Source: Vibrio splendidus
Lineage (GTDB): Bacteria; Pseudomonadota; Gammaproteobacteria; Enterobacterales; Vibrionaceae
Reading direction: 5' to 3'
Assembly: GCF_003345295.1 (NCBI RefSeq)
Contig: NZ_CP031055.1
Coordinates: forward strand, 1,736,001-1,800,000
Length of the DNA: 64,000 bases
Positions 20,101-25,868 of the stretch are shown here, in pieces. Made by a program: the position numbers and the translations under genes. The notes under the pieces were generated by a model. That model was not told the DNA's origin, ran no database searches, and saw only the letters and a program-made list of their open reading frames with translations. Every line of letters starts with the position of its first letter. Positions within the stretch are counted from its first letter, which is position 1.

Positions 20101-20988
20101 GCCGCCACCGACAGACGGAACATGGTCAATCGGCTGAAAAATCGTTGTGGTTAGCGAAAGCTCAATGTTATTGCCAACACTGACGGCATCAATGTCGATG
20201 CGTAATACTTCGTCAGTACCTTGAACACCAACGATAGAATTTGATGCCAAATCATAAGTAAACGTGACAGGTTGACCGCTTGAGGTAATGTCGCTATTTA
20301 GCTCACTAAGCAGTGAAGCAAGGGATGAAGCTTCTGGAACAAAAGAGTCAGGTGCGAGCGCTAAGCTGCCAGCAATTATCGTCTCTGTAGATGTAATAGT
20401 TTGAGGGTAGGTATTGTCAGAAATGGAACCTTCAGTGAGCACTTCACTGATTGATTGACCGCCAGAAGAACGGGTTATCGATCGGAACTCTTCTCGAGGT
20501 TCTTCTATCACTTCGTCGTCTAGCCCGGAGGTTTCAAAGAAAGTTGTCGGTTGAGTTTGCGTATAGTTGTAATCGATGGTTACGAAGCCCGCATTTGCAG
20601 AACCCAGACCGCCACCAGCAGCCGTTGCCTCTAAGATTTGAGTTGGATCGGCACCACCTAAAATTGCGTCTTGGATAGCAGCAAGATCATCGTCGGTAAA
20701 GGTTCCGGCGTCCGTTTGCTCTGAATCGAAATTAACCTCACCGGCAATTGGCGCTTCTGCCCACACAGAATTTTCGTCAACACAGCCTACACAATTCTCT
20801 CCAACCGGAATCGAATCATTCTGAACGCCTAATACAACTTCAGATCCATTCGAGGTAATAACAATCTCGTTTTCACGAATAATATCTCCAGCTGAAATTT
20901 TTCGTGCGCTTCCGTCAGACTTAACCGCAATGACTTCTCCACTCACTGCTTCTACAACTGCAGCTTGGCGCGAAACTTCAATACCCAT
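5104..20988 (-). CDS. Giant type I-secreted LapA/BapA-like adhesin with retention module and RTX C-terminus
   Basis: About 5,294 residues, over 500 kDa by length. The start chosen is the ATG at 20988 (MGIEVSRQAAVVEAV), because GGGGGA lies just upstream; an in-frame ATG at 21027 has no such site. Residues 1-60 match the retention module that jams LapA-type adhesins in the outer-membrane pore. TAAG at residues 122-125 is the motif cut by LapG-type periplasmic proteases. Next come T1SS-143/cadherin-like domains, then the tandem block of alternating DED-containing repeats (DNA 12925-19110), more diverse Ig/cadherin-like domains, three ~117-residue repeats (6431-7478), and a C-terminal RTX block (GGTGNDRLVGGSGDDTLIGG) followed by the uncleaved type I secretion signal. 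Expected role: surface attachment and biofilm, with Ca2+-stiffened repeats (VDGDGDDSN). No lapBCE exporter or lapD/lapG genes are in the window. An unusual CVGC motif lies at residues 66-69. Confidence 0.95.
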   Translation of the reverse strand: MGIEVSRQAAVVEAVSGEVIAVKSDGSARKISAGDIIRENEIVITSNGSEVVLGVQNDSIPVGENCVGCVDENSVWAEAPIAGEVNFDSEQTDAGTFTDDDLAAIQDAILGGADPTQILEATAAGGGLGSANAGFVTIDYNYTQTQPTTFFETSGLDDEVIEEPREEFRSITRSSGGQSISEVLTEGSISDNTYPQTITSTETIIAGSLALAPDSFVPEASSLASLLSELNSDITSSGQPVTFTYDLASNSIVGVQGTDEVLRIDIDAVSVGNNIELSLTTTIFQPIDHVPSVGGGQVSYTGDQIDITFDIQGEDTAGNPLATPVNAQVSVFDGVDPSTESVNITNVETSSAAIEGTFSNIGSDNLQSVVFDASALDQFDGLLSDNQNTLARLSDDGTTITLSIQGRGEVVLTISLDTDGTYKFEQFNPIEQIGTDSLSFSLPITMTDFDQDVVTNTINIEITDGDSPVVTNVDSIDVDEAGIVGGSQEGTASVAGSGSITADIFESDIIDHYELEPTEFNTGGSLTSNGEAVLLELIDETNGVRTYEGYVEVNGSRITVFDVKVDSPSLGNYEFTLYEELSHQGAEDALLTFALPIYAVDADGDRSALSGGSSTPEAAEILVNVTDDVPVMTAPTGETVVDEDDLTGIGSDQSEDAIINGLFTIDEGADGVVKYELVDENLAIAGLTSDGESLEWQHVSQSGTTFTYVAQTVISNQPVFEIIFDTSNNSYQFELFKPLKHPDSAGENAIDLNFSVVAEDSDQDKSNAVDLKITVTDDVPTITDTTVASTFVVDEDDLGSVVAQATGSFVTTEGADQAEVYELRNISTLEATLSSGNEGIKITEITGVANTTTYQGATDPSGTPIFTLVLTDDGAYTFTLLGPLNHVTTPSNLDTLTIPFDVVAVDGDGDDSNQYVLPIEVLDGTPVMTVPTGEMVVDEDDLSGIGSDQSEDTIINGLFTVDEGADGVVKYELVDEDLVLTGLTSDGESLEWQAVSQSGTTFTYVAQTATSNEAVFEIIFDTSDNSYQFELFKPLKHPDGAGENAIDLNFSVVAEDFDQDKSNTIALKITVTDDVPSITDTTAASTFVVDEDDLDSVVAQATGSFVTTEGADQVEVYELRNISALEATLSSGGEGIKITEITGAANTTTYQGATDPSGTPIFTLVLTDDGAYTFTLLGPLEHATTPSNLDTLTIPFDVVAVDGDGDDSNQYVLPIEVLDDAPTITDTTVGSTFVVDEDDLGSVVSQATGAFVTTEGADLVDVYELRNISALEATLTSGTEAISITEITGATNTTTYQGTTTSGTPIFTLALANDGSYTFTLLGPLNHPTSPNSNTLTIPFDVVAVDGDGDDSNQYVLPIEVLDDVPVMTAPTGETVVDEDDLTGVGSDQSEDAIINGLFTIDEGADGVVKYELVDENLAIAGLTSDGESLEWLPVSQSGTTFTYVAQTVTSNQPVFEIIFDTSNNSYQFELFKPLKHPDGAGENAIDLNFSVVAEDFDQDKSNTIDLKITVTDDVPTITDTIVGSTFVVDEDDLDSVVAQAIGSFVTTEGADQVEVYELRNISTLEATLSSGSEGIKITEITGAANTTAYQGVTDPSGTPIFTLVLTDDGAYTFTLLGPLNHATTPSNLDTLTIPFDVVAVDGDGDDSNQFVLPIEVLDDAPTITDTTVGSTFVVDEDDLGSVVSQATGAFVTTEGADLVEVYELRNISALEATLTSGTEAISITEITGATNTTTYQGTTTSGTPIFTLALANDGSYTFTLLGPLNHPTSPNSNTLTIPFDVVAVDGDGDDSNQFVLPIEVLDDVPVMTAPIGETVVDEDDLTGVGSDQSEDAIINGLFTIDEGADGVVKYELVDENLAIAGLTSDGESLEWLPVSQSGTTFTYVAQTVTSNQPVFEIIFDTSNNSYQFELFKPLKHPDGAGENAIDLNFSVVAEDFDQDESNAIDLKITVTDDVPTITDTIVGSTFVVDEDDLDSVVSQATGSFVTTEGADQAEAYELRNISTLEATLSSGSEGIKITEITGAANTTAYQGVTDPSGTPIFTLVLTDDGAYTFTLLGPLDHATTPSNLDTLTIPFDVVAVDGDGDDSNQYVLPIEVLDGAPVMTAPTGETVVDEDDLTGVGSDQSEDAIINGLFTIDEGADGVVKYELVDENLAIAGLTSDGESLEWLPVSQNGTTFTYVAQTATSNEAVFEIIFDTSDNSYQFELFKPLKHPDGAGENAIDLNFSVVAEDSDQDKSNTIALKITVTDDVPSITDTTVASTFVVDEDDLGSVVAQATGSFVTTEGADQVEVYELRNISALEATLSSGGEGIKITEITGAANTTTYQGATDPSGTPIFTLVLTDDGAYTFTLLGPLDHATTPSNLDTLTIPFDVVAVDGDGDDSNQYVLPIEVLDDAPTITDTTVGSTFVVDEDDLGSVVSQATGAFVTTEGADLVDVYELRNISALEATLTSGTEAISITEITGAANTTTYQGTTTSGTPIFTLALANDGSYTFTLLGPLNHPTSPNSNTLTIPFDVVAVDGDGDDSNQYVLPIEVLDDVPVMTAPTGETVVDEDDLTGIGSDQSEDTIINGLFTVDEGADGVVKYELVDENLVIAGLTSDGESLEWLPVSVSGSTFTYVAQTDTGQVPVFEIIFDTSNNSYQFELFKPLKHPDGADENNIELDFSIIAEDFDQDQSNAIDLKITVTDDIPLVTTQSITRVEGQGYRGSKVDMFANATDEGADGAVLSRIEGISNNGADIVFQRGNNTGFSDGLNVQSGRRTIRVYEQTDDGNGGTQERQLGTLRINSNGEIEFRATNYLDHDGDTIDFSINVIATDGDLDTSSTPLNITITDEESSAISLKVTTFEDAGRDSTIPYATGDVPNLENTQDNQSGLPDAPAQVALQVNLKDQDNNESIGQLTIQSGNHRGTFYYFDGLEYHKLVAEPNGDILFGPPQMQQSFAPSTNQPSDAIATINNLYFVPDQNFGSGENGVRINYELEIDNNGSLDHTVNSNFRIEIEAVADIATWDDTSSTYQYQVNEDEDNVTLQLNAESQDNSRTETITYELEVVQGDGKFELLDQNGTVLTPVNGVYIITSSDINSTVVNPIDNFSGQIEFKATAITEETRNPYDDAANGGANDKTTARSVEQNIIIDVTADADPGKFSVSRIQINEDNIDNPDYIGPLDNKDAFTLDEVITMTGSVDSDSSEELFVRISNVTEGAVLYFLGTTTVVPTITINGVDYQEIAYSDLANVEVVPTKHSNVDFTFDVTGVVKDTANLSTGAQVDEEILGTKTVNVEVKGVADTPYGGTNGTDWTAITDGTTSGVQTTIQESQNGDTFAELDFTVLSGERRPDTGTTPLPDDGSESITVILSGIPDGVVLEDGDGTIIDLNFVGYEPGPGGSPDLSKPIYEANITEAGKTSGIRIRPVDSSTENIHIQGKVIVTENDGHTLTFDQEIRVLVEPRIDTSATYNTVTNGDEDTAINIDWHPEGTDYIDDDEHFTSIVISDIPTDVESVVVNGDVTWVYDAAAGTLTITPKSGQTAEEFTQIALNNNFIQITPAQDSSADFTLDTVVMIEERDHEYVDASNPGQGIVTATITGTINVVVRPVVEPGDADNKIVVSNEDGSGDLTTITADANGVIKFTTNSDNQTTDTNGDEIWDGEYVVRYQETDLSTVEEQVDEVIVQLTNTDGSALSDDILGQLLVTGASYEGGGRWVVTNEDAFSVSAPNGLDFTPANDADDVVTDFNDVKMTIFTLVSDPGDANNETSAQVQRTGEVTLSYPEVLTAPDKVAADIAIVPDSVIDAVEDTQLDLGAALNGILSLTGRDDSTDQVTVIIDGTLVIDATTSFPISLSGTSDVDFVNGKYVYETTVEQGVTVDSSGLLLNLPPNYSGDFRLPLTIVTKDLQSGDEKTLVTEVIIKVAPDAETDPTIEVNVVGSLDDAFNPVDTDGQAGQDPVGYEDTYIQLDFNSTISDQVSGVEGGQEAFTSITLTLDDPSIGAFYDNTGTSLGTSVTFNQAEIAAGALDNVLFRAIENYPTGNDINQVQVNVSGTVTDTATYNDPASPAGTATDSDTFSTSVSFEVVPVVDDVSVTGPGSDPDVIEITGNEDQLISLSGTGPVSIALTDLDGSEQFVSIKFTDVPDGFQMRADAGSTYTVKNNGNGEWSVQLPQASGLSFDLSEISILPPKNFSGTAEFGVEVFTQESLLGVPTAAANLPSFKLHVVPVGDDVDTNPTDSVTGNEGQNIDIEINATILDKELSATGSGTYTENAPETLRVEVAGVPQDASIFYPDGTTLASYDPATQLWTLDVPAQSLDKIVFNSGEHNSDTGSVLGINGPLQITVRSVDTDADNTEYLGTPTSFDVDLVIDPINDQPIFVNVTNIETSEDISVAIDNFSIYDVDANFDNPDAPYELTFKVDQTLPGAQGVFEFTSSPDVTFVLQPDGSLVITGKEADINTALTNGAVTFKPDPDQNYLNQTGLVTINATLDDGGNNGLIDVGDPNTAQTNQTTFTIKVTEVNDAPVATDVDLGSIAEDGQIVIVESDLIAASSDLENHNLTVTGVTLTQGQGQLTRYENAGGADDAAITGPFWIFIAANDFNGDVKFNYDIIDDGTTNGVDDFLTDNAEISLLVTEVNDQPVASDIDLGTMLEEGQLIIKEEDLISATTDPENDTITVNSLVLDQGQGQLQRFENVGGADDATIAGPYWVFTAANEYSGDVKFTYTVEDDGTTNGADDFLTDTGEISVVVTEVNDQPVATDIDLGNILEEGQLIIKEEDLIAATSDPENDTITVTNLVLDEGQGQLQRFENVGGADDAMITGPYWIFTVADEYNGNVKFTYTVEDDGTTNGANDFLTDTAEITAIVDGVNDTPVVNGDSVTTIVDEDAGQLLSGINVSDPDYVDAFSNDLMTVTLTVDYGTLNVSLPAVTTVMVNGNNTGSVILVGTLSDLNALIDTPTSPNGVYLDASLSPTNSIGLEVIAKDSGNPSGIAIETAPVVYNIAVTPVANAPTLSIDPAFNYVRNITTSSSVVANSGVALVGIVAALTDITEELTLKISDVPDGVDVTSDVGTVSLVGNTWIATADAIDSLRLVEQSSLGKPLTPGNYTLKVEAVSEEADNNDIAISQNIDLNLNIVANPIDLDMSSETDDVQLLASNFDTNLTGGTGNDRLVGGSGDDTLIGGDGNDTLIGGGGSDILTGGNGMDSFVWLNIEDGVEDTITDFSLSEGDQIDLREVLPELKNTSPDMSALLQQIDAKVEGDDIELTINPDGLGTTEQVIVVEDLAPQLTLSGTMPSDILDALVQQNVITHG
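5435..5562 (-). repeat. RTX nonapeptide Ca2+-binding repeats
   Basis: Encodes four to five GGxGxDxLx units, here GGTGNDRLV, GGSGDDTLI, GGDGNDTLI, GGGGSDILT, close to the adhesin C-terminus. They bind Ca2+ and drive folding after type I secretion. Confidence 0.9.
6431..7478 (-). repeat. Three ~350-bp repeats in the adhesin C-terminal part
   Basis: Three successive ~117-residue domains, each with VNDxPVAxD(I/V)DLG, GQGQLxR(F/Y)EN, GGADDA and DDGTTNG. The two C-terminal copies are more alike than the third, suggesting stepwise duplication. Confidence 0.88.
12925..19110 (-). repeat. ~6.2-kb tandem repeat block in the adhesin gene (A/B domains)
   Basis: Six type-A units (PVMTAPTGETVVDEDDL..., ~145 aa) and eight type-B units (TITDTTVGSTFVVDEDDL..., ~132 aa) alternate. 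From the N-terminus the order is AB, ABB', ABB', AB, ABB', A. In places the copies are identical at DNA level: 15181-15510 and 16501-16830, and 15661-15840 and 16981-17160, both at exactly 1,320 bp spacing. Confidence 0.9.
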
Positions 20989-21577
20989 ATATCCCCCGAG
21001 GTCACAAAATGCTGTATTGCCCAACATCGTGAAAATGATAGTAATAACGGTTTCAGGCTTAAATTATATTCAGAACTTATTCTCTTCATTAATAATCAAT
21101 TACGTAGACTGATGTATGTGATGAGTCAGTTCCGTTTCGCCTGTTTTTTTTATAGTTTACTTAACCTTAAGCCTAGTCTTTCTTATCCGAAATGTCATGT
21201 CTGTGCGAAGTGACTTCTGTTCACAAATCTAAGCATTCACTTTAGTTTGTTCATGGACTAAGCAAAAGTTTATAGGGCGCTGATTTATATGCAACAAAAT
21301 GCAAAAATTAATTACACCTCAAATTTTTATAAATATATACAGTAATAAAGTTGATAAATCATTAGGATTTATAGGCAATTAATAAGGTCGAGATATACCT
21401 AAACCCCAAAGAAGAACCAAATCCCATATTTGAGACAAGGTTCAGCACAAAGCTGATGAGAAACTGTTCAAACACCGTATATGGCGTCAATTACATATGC
21501 AACTATTGGAGTATTGAATGGGTATGCAGGGGCAATGAGTAGAAGTTGCAAATGGATATTTCGAGGTATCCCAAAAA
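20989..21577. other. Intergenic region upstream of the adhesin
   Basis: About 590 bp, AT-rich from 21240 to 21400, with no supported gene. It must hold the adhesin promoter on the minus strand, but I cannot assign a clear -35/-10 pair. Confidence 0.5.
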
Positions 21578-21608
21578 AAGCCCACTAAGTTGAACCTTAG
21601 TGGGCTTT
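21578..21608. terminator. Rho-independent terminator of speAB (bidirectional)
   Basis: Perfect stem AAGCCCACTAAG / CTTAGTGGGCTT with a 6-nt loop, 43 bp past the speB stop codon; A tract on one side serves as the T tract for minus-strand transcripts. Confidence 0.88.
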
Positions 21609-21650
21609 AAAATCAGTATATAGCGTTATGCTGTTAGCAATGACACACTA

Positions 21651-22577
21651 TTATTTAGCGAGGCGGTTCGCCGTCCAAACGTAAAGCAGCTCGAGAGCAA
21701 TCGTCGCACCAGCCAATGCTGTAATCTCGCTTTGGTCATACGCTGGAGAAACTTCTACAACGTCCATACCAACCATGTTGATGCCTTGTAGGCCACGGAT
21801 GATTTTCAGCACTTTATCTGAATTCAAACCGCCGCATACTGGTGTGCCCGTACCCGGAGCAAAAGCAGGATCCAGACAATCGATATCAAACGTTAGGTAA
21901 ACAGGCTTATCACCAACAATACCTTTCACTTGGGCAATGATATCGTCAACGCTCATGTCATTCGCTTGCATCGCGTTAATAACGTTAAAGCCGTGACCTT
22001 CCTGCTTGTACTCTGTGCGAATACCAATTTGCACTGAATGTTCAGGCGAAATTAAACCTTCATTTGGCGCATGGTAGAACATGGTACCGTGATCGTAACG
22101 ACTGCCCTGACTGTACGTGTCAGTATGTGCATCGAAGTGAATCAGCGCCATCTCACCGTACTTCTTGCCGTATGCTCTTAGCAAAGGCAATGTAATGAAG
22201 TGATCGCCACCTAAACCTAACAATGTTTTACCACTGTTTAGAATCGCATCAGCAGCCGCTTCTAAACGTTGAGTTAAGTCTTCAGCATCACCGCAATCAA
22301 ACACAAGATCGCCCGCATCAATCACCGAGGTATGTTCGAATACATTGAAGTCCCAAGGAAACTTTTTGCCTTCCCACGCCAAGTTTACTGACGCACGACG
22401 AATCGCATCTGGTCCCATGCGCGCGCCCGGACGACCCGACGTCGCCATATCTAAAGGCGCGCCCAACACAACCACATCAGCGTCGTTATCAATTGGGTTC
22501 TTTACCAATGGACGACGCATAAAAGTCATCGCGTTGGAGTACAGCGAGTAATCTGGTTTGGTAAATAGATCGTTCAT
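21651..22577 (-). CDS. speB: Agmatinase
   Basis: A 308-residue Mn2+-dependent ureohydrolase that converts agmatine to putrescine and urea in the cytoplasm. Metal ligands are visible: H126 in GLGGDHF, D149/H151/D153 in HFDAHTDTY, D231/D233 in FDIDCLDPAFAPGTGTP. Its ATG overlaps the speA stop codon by one base (TAATG), so translation is coupled to speA; the two enzymes catalyse successive steps from arginine to putrescine. A separate ureohydrolase, hutG, lies at 53.5 kb, but the pairing with speA identifies this one as agmatinase. Confidence 0.95.
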   Translation of the reverse strand: MNDLFTKPDYSLYSNAMTFMRRPLVKNPIDNDADVVVLGAPLDMATSGRPGARMGPDAIRRASVNLAWEGKKFPWDFNVFEHTSVIDAGDLVFDCGDAEDLTQRLEAAADAILNSGKTLLGLGGDHFITLPLLRAYGKKYGEMALIHFDAHTDTYSQGSRYDHGTMFYHAPNEGLISPEHSVQIGIRTEYKQEGHGFNVINAMQANDMSVDDIIAQVKGIVGDKPVYLTFDIDCLDPAFAPGTGTPVCGGLNSDKVLKIIRGLQGINMVGMDVVEVSPAYDQSEITALAGATIALELLYVWTANRLAK

Positions 22578-24499
22578 TAAAAATCCTCAAGATAGGTGTA
22601 ACCCATCAAGCCTTGCTCTAACTCTTCAAGTACGCTTTGTTGCTCTTGTGCTGTTACTTTCGCCGTGACCAAATCTTTGTAGTTCTGACGAATCAGATCC
22701 GTATCGATGTGAACATAACGCATCATGTCTTCAACCGTATCGCCTTCGTTGATGTAGTCGATATTCGCTTGACCACTTTCATCAACATTCACCACTACAC
22801 TGTGGGTATCACCAAATAGGTTATGCATATCACCCAAGATCTCTTGGTATGCGCCTACTAAGAAAAAGCCCATCAGGTAGGGTTCATCAAGGTTCCACGC
22901 AGGAACTGGCAGCGTTGTTTCAATACCTTGACCATCAACGTACTGGTCAATCGTACCGTCAGAATCACAGGTGATGTCCAATACAACAGCACGACGTTCA
23001 TCCGCATTGTCTAAACCACTTAGAGGCAATACAGGAAATACCTGATCGATACCCCAAGCATCTGGCAATGACTGGAACAAAGAGAAGTTCACGAAGAACT
23101 TATCTGCTAGACGCTCGCTCAACTCATCCAAAATAGGGCGGTGGTAACGGTTCTTAGTGCTCATTCGAGAGCTAAGTTCGTAGTTAATACGCAAAGACAT
23201 CTGCTCTGCCCAAGCACGATGCTGAAGATTCAGCATACCTGTGGCAAATTGGTTGTGCGCCTCTGCGATATCGCTCTGCGTGTCGTTGTAGATCTCGATC
23301 AACGCTCGGTCATCATTACCCGCATCTAGCTCTAAGAAGTTCTTCCACATGTTGTTTAGCAACATTGGTGCGTCAGCTTCTGGAGCCGCCATGTCTTCTG
23401 GAGAGTAGCTCTCGGTACCAATAACATTGGTCACAAGCACAGCGTGGTGCGCAGTCAGTGAGCGACCAGATTCCGAAATAATCACAGGTTGTGGCTGATT
23501 GTAGAGCTTACAAATGTCCCCTACTGTCATCACAATATTGCGAGCGTACTCAAGCAAACCGTAATTCATTGAGTTTGAAGACTGGCTGCGTGTGCCGTCG
23601 TAATCCACCGCCAAGCCGCCACCGACATCGAGGTACTTCAATTGAGCACCGATATCGCGCAGTTCACAGTAGAAACGCGCCGCTTCGCTCACGCCATTTC
23701 GTACATCACGAATATTGGCCATTTGTGAGCCAAGATGGAAATGCACTAACTCTAGAACATCAAGTTGCTCTTCTGCTTTCAAGCGTTCAATAACAGTCAG
23801 CACTTGTGATGCAGACAAACCGAACTTCGACTTCTCACCACCACTTGCTTGCCATTTACCAGCGCCTTGAGAAGCAAGACGAATACGCAAACCTAAACGA
23901 GGTTTCACGCCAAGCGCTTTTGCTTCAGAAAGGACAAGATCAAGCTCTGACAACTTCTCTAAAACGATGAATACTTTGTGGCCTAGTTTTTCGCCAATAA
24001 GCGCAAGACGGATGTATTCTCTGTCTTTATACCCATTACATACGATCACTGAGCTCGCTTTTTGAGCCAGCGCCAATACCGCTAATAGTTCAGGCTTGCT
24101 ACCCGCTTCTAGGCCCAATTGCTTCTGCTCTAATTGAGCTTGGCTCGCTAAGATCTCATCAACCACTTCTTTCTGCTGGTTCACCTTAATCGGATAAACA
24201 AGCAGGTAACGGTTGTCGTAATGATATTCGTCGATCGCTTGGTTAAATGCGTTACAGATATTGTGCACACGTTGATGCACGATTTGAGGAAAACGCACAA
24301 GAGCAGGCAAACCAATATTTCGCTGCTCTAACTGTTTTACGATCTGACTAAGCGGAACTTGATGACCGGTTTCGCTCGGTGAAACATACACCTCGCCGTT
24401 ATCATCAATTCCATAAAAACCTTGGCTCCAGTGCTTTACATTATACTCAGCACGGATGCGTTCCAAATTAACCGAATTTTCCAATTCTAGAGACCTCAC
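22577..24499 (-). CDS. speA: Biosynthetic arginine decarboxylase
   Basis: A 640-residue PLP enzyme that makes agmatine from arginine. The PLP lysine lies in YPIKVNQ (K105) and the fold III decarboxylase pattern continues with VHFHLGSQ and YLDVGGGLAVDYDGT. Length is close to E. coli SpeA (658). The first in-frame start is GTG at 24499 without a good Shine-Dalgarno sequence; a TTG at 24484 has GAGG nine bases upstream and is an alternative. The gene is first in the speA-speB operon. Confidence 0.94.
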   Translation of the reverse strand: MRSLELENSVNLERIRAEYNVKHWSQGFYGIDDNGEVYVSPSETGHQVPLSQIVKQLEQRNIGLPALVRFPQIVHQRVHNICNAFNQAIDEYHYDNRYLLVYPIKVNQQKEVVDEILASQAQLEQKQLGLEAGSKPELLAVLALAQKASSVIVCNGYKDREYIRLALIGEKLGHKVFIVLEKLSELDLVLSEAKALGVKPRLGLRIRLASQGAGKWQASGGEKSKFGLSASQVLTVIERLKAEEQLDVLELVHFHLGSQMANIRDVRNGVSEAARFYCELRDIGAQLKYLDVGGGLAVDYDGTRSQSSNSMNYGLLEYARNIVMTVGDICKLYNQPQPVIISESGRSLTAHHAVLVTNVIGTESYSPEDMAAPEADAPMLLNNMWKNFLELDAGNDDRALIEIYNDTQSDIAEAHNQFATGMLNLQHRAWAEQMSLRINYELSSRMSTKNRYHRPILDELSERLADKFFVNFSLFQSLPDAWGIDQVFPVLPLSGLDNADERRAVVLDITCDSDGTIDQYVDGQGIETTLPVPAWNLDEPYLMGFFLVGAYQEILGDMHNLFGDTHSVVVNVDESGQANIDYINEGDTVEDMMRYVHIDTDLIRQNYKDLVTAKVTAQEQQSVLEELEQGLMGYTYLEDF

Positions 24500-24907
24500 A
24501 CTATAGGGCCATCGACAGAAGATACCTCATTGGAATAGCGAGGTATAACCCAACAAAAAACGTTCAAAAACGATTTGTTGGCTGCATTAACCGATATTAT
24601 TAAGAGTGAGTCCAACCATTGATATTTGTGGTTACGATTACATTTTCTTATCGACGATCCGACTTAAAGTGACAGGTAAGGAATTACAAGGTTTTAGGCC
24701 AGAAAACAGGCTGAAGCGCATGAGATTTAAAGTACTTTCTAACAAAAAATCAGGTGAATAAAATGCCAAAGACACATAAAATTCTTGGCTATTCTGGTCA
24801 AGTTAAGTCAGGGTTGTGCCAAATATAACCGCTTCTCTACCACAACTCTCGCTATCACCGACATAGCTTGTATCCTGTTATCCATGCCTATTGATGAGTG
24901 CTAAATC
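24500..24907. other. Divergent intergenic region speA / methyltransferase
   Basis: About 400 bp without a gene. It should hold the promoters of both flanking genes. A weak inverted repeat (CAACAAA...TTTGTTG, 24551-24580) is present. Nothing else is supported. Confidence 0.4.
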
Positions 24908-25612
24908 ATGTCTGAAATGTACACCACCTACGCTAAGCAATACGACTCGGCTGCCCGCGATAATATTTACAATGCCTTACTTGAGCGTCCATCAACGATA
25001 GCCTTGCTCGATAATGTAAAAGGTATGGATATTGTCGACCTAGGTTGTGGCTCTGGCATTTACGCGCAATGGTTTATTGACCAAGGCGCAAATAAAGTGA
25101 CGTGTACCGATCTCTCTCAGAATATGGTCGACTTGGTGAACGGAAAACAAATCAAAAATGTTTCCGCTTACGCTCAAGATGCTGCTCTTGGTCTTCCGAA
25201 TGAAAAAGACAACAGTGCCGATGTCATCGTGTGTCCGCTAGTCTTGCACTACATTGAAGATCTAAAACCCGTCTTTGATGATATTCATCGAGTCCTTAAG
25301 CCAGGTGGTTACATCGTCTTTTCAACACACCACCCTTTTGCTGACTTCGAATGCACGATTTCTGGCAATTACTACGAACGTGAATTCATTCAAGAAGAGT
25401 GGAACACGGTAGGCACACCCGTTAAAGTGAGCTTCTACCGCCGTTCTTTAACCGAACTTTGCCAAGCGGTTACTCATTCAGGCTTGCTGATTTCAAAAAT
25501 CACGGAAGGCACTATCGATGAAAAAGCCAAAGAAATTTCTGAAGCGACATACGAGAGACTGTCAAAGAACGTTAACTTTATCTTTCTCCGTTGTGAAAAA
25601 GCCCCTGCGTAA
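24908..25612 (+). CDS. Class I SAM-dependent methyltransferase
   Basis: A 234-residue cytoplasmic protein of the Methyltransf_11 type. Motif I (DIVDLGCGSGIYAQW, residues 41-55) binds S-adenosylmethionine; an acidic residue after strand 2 (VTCTDLSQNMV) and the motif IV region (ADVIVCPLVLHYIEDL) fit the fold. VLKPGGYIVFSTHHPF is the usual post-IV motif. The substrate is unknown; small molecules such as quinones or biotin precursors are typical of the family. It stands alone, with a terminator behind it. Confidence 0.85.
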   Translation: MSEMYTTYAKQYDSAARDNIYNALLERPSTIALLDNVKGMDIVDLGCGSGIYAQWFIDQGANKVTCTDLSQNMVDLVNGKQIKNVSAYAQDAALGLPNEKDNSADVIVCPLVLHYIEDLKPVFDDIHRVLKPGGYIVFSTHHPFADFECTISGNYYEREFIQEEWNTVGTPVKVSFYRRSLTELCQAVTHSGLLISKITEGTIDEKAKEISEATYERLSKNVNFIFLRCEKAPA

Positions 25613-25631
25613 TCATTAAACGCTTATCTTG

Positions 25632-25656
25632 GTGCCTTTGATTCCGTCAAAGGCAC
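25632..25656 (+). terminator. Rho-independent terminator of the methyltransferase gene
   Basis: Perfect 10-bp stem GTGCCTTTGA / TCAAAGGCAC with 5-nt loop, followed by a T/C-rich run. Confidence 0.8.
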
Positions 25657-25662
25657 TCGTTC

Positions 25663-25694
25663 TCTTCTTATCTTCTTATCTTCTTATCTTCTTA
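25663..25694. repeat. Tandem repeat, 8-bp unit x4
   Basis: Four exact copies of TCTTCTTA directly behind the terminator hairpin. Confidence 0.9.
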
Positions 25695-25828
25695 CGATAT
25701 CCATTATCACCCAACGTCTAAGTCACTTTTCTTCAATTTCCCTTCGAACAAACAACGTGCAACTGAACAAAAAATAAACTTTTCTCGCACATATCTTGTA
25801 TTCGGTTCGATATTCTTGTAATTTTAAC

Positions 25829-25846
25829 TGACCAACCAATCGGTCA
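25829..25846. promoter_or_regulatory. Probable TetR-family operator
   Basis: An imperfect palindrome, TGACCAACCAATCGGTCA, with TGACC/GGTCA half sites, 22 bp before the aldehyde dehydrogenase start. The shape is classic for TetR repressors; the regulator encoded at 27302 is the natural candidate, giving control of its own operon. Confidence 0.7.
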
Positions 25847-25868
25847 GCTTCCGAATTTAGGGGATACT

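Noticed and set aside
5216..20678. Many ORFs of 60-150 codons on either strand within the adhesin gene
   Set aside because: They are shadows of a long repetitive, Asp-rich reading frame; several recur at the repeat period with the same sequence and none has a proper start site.
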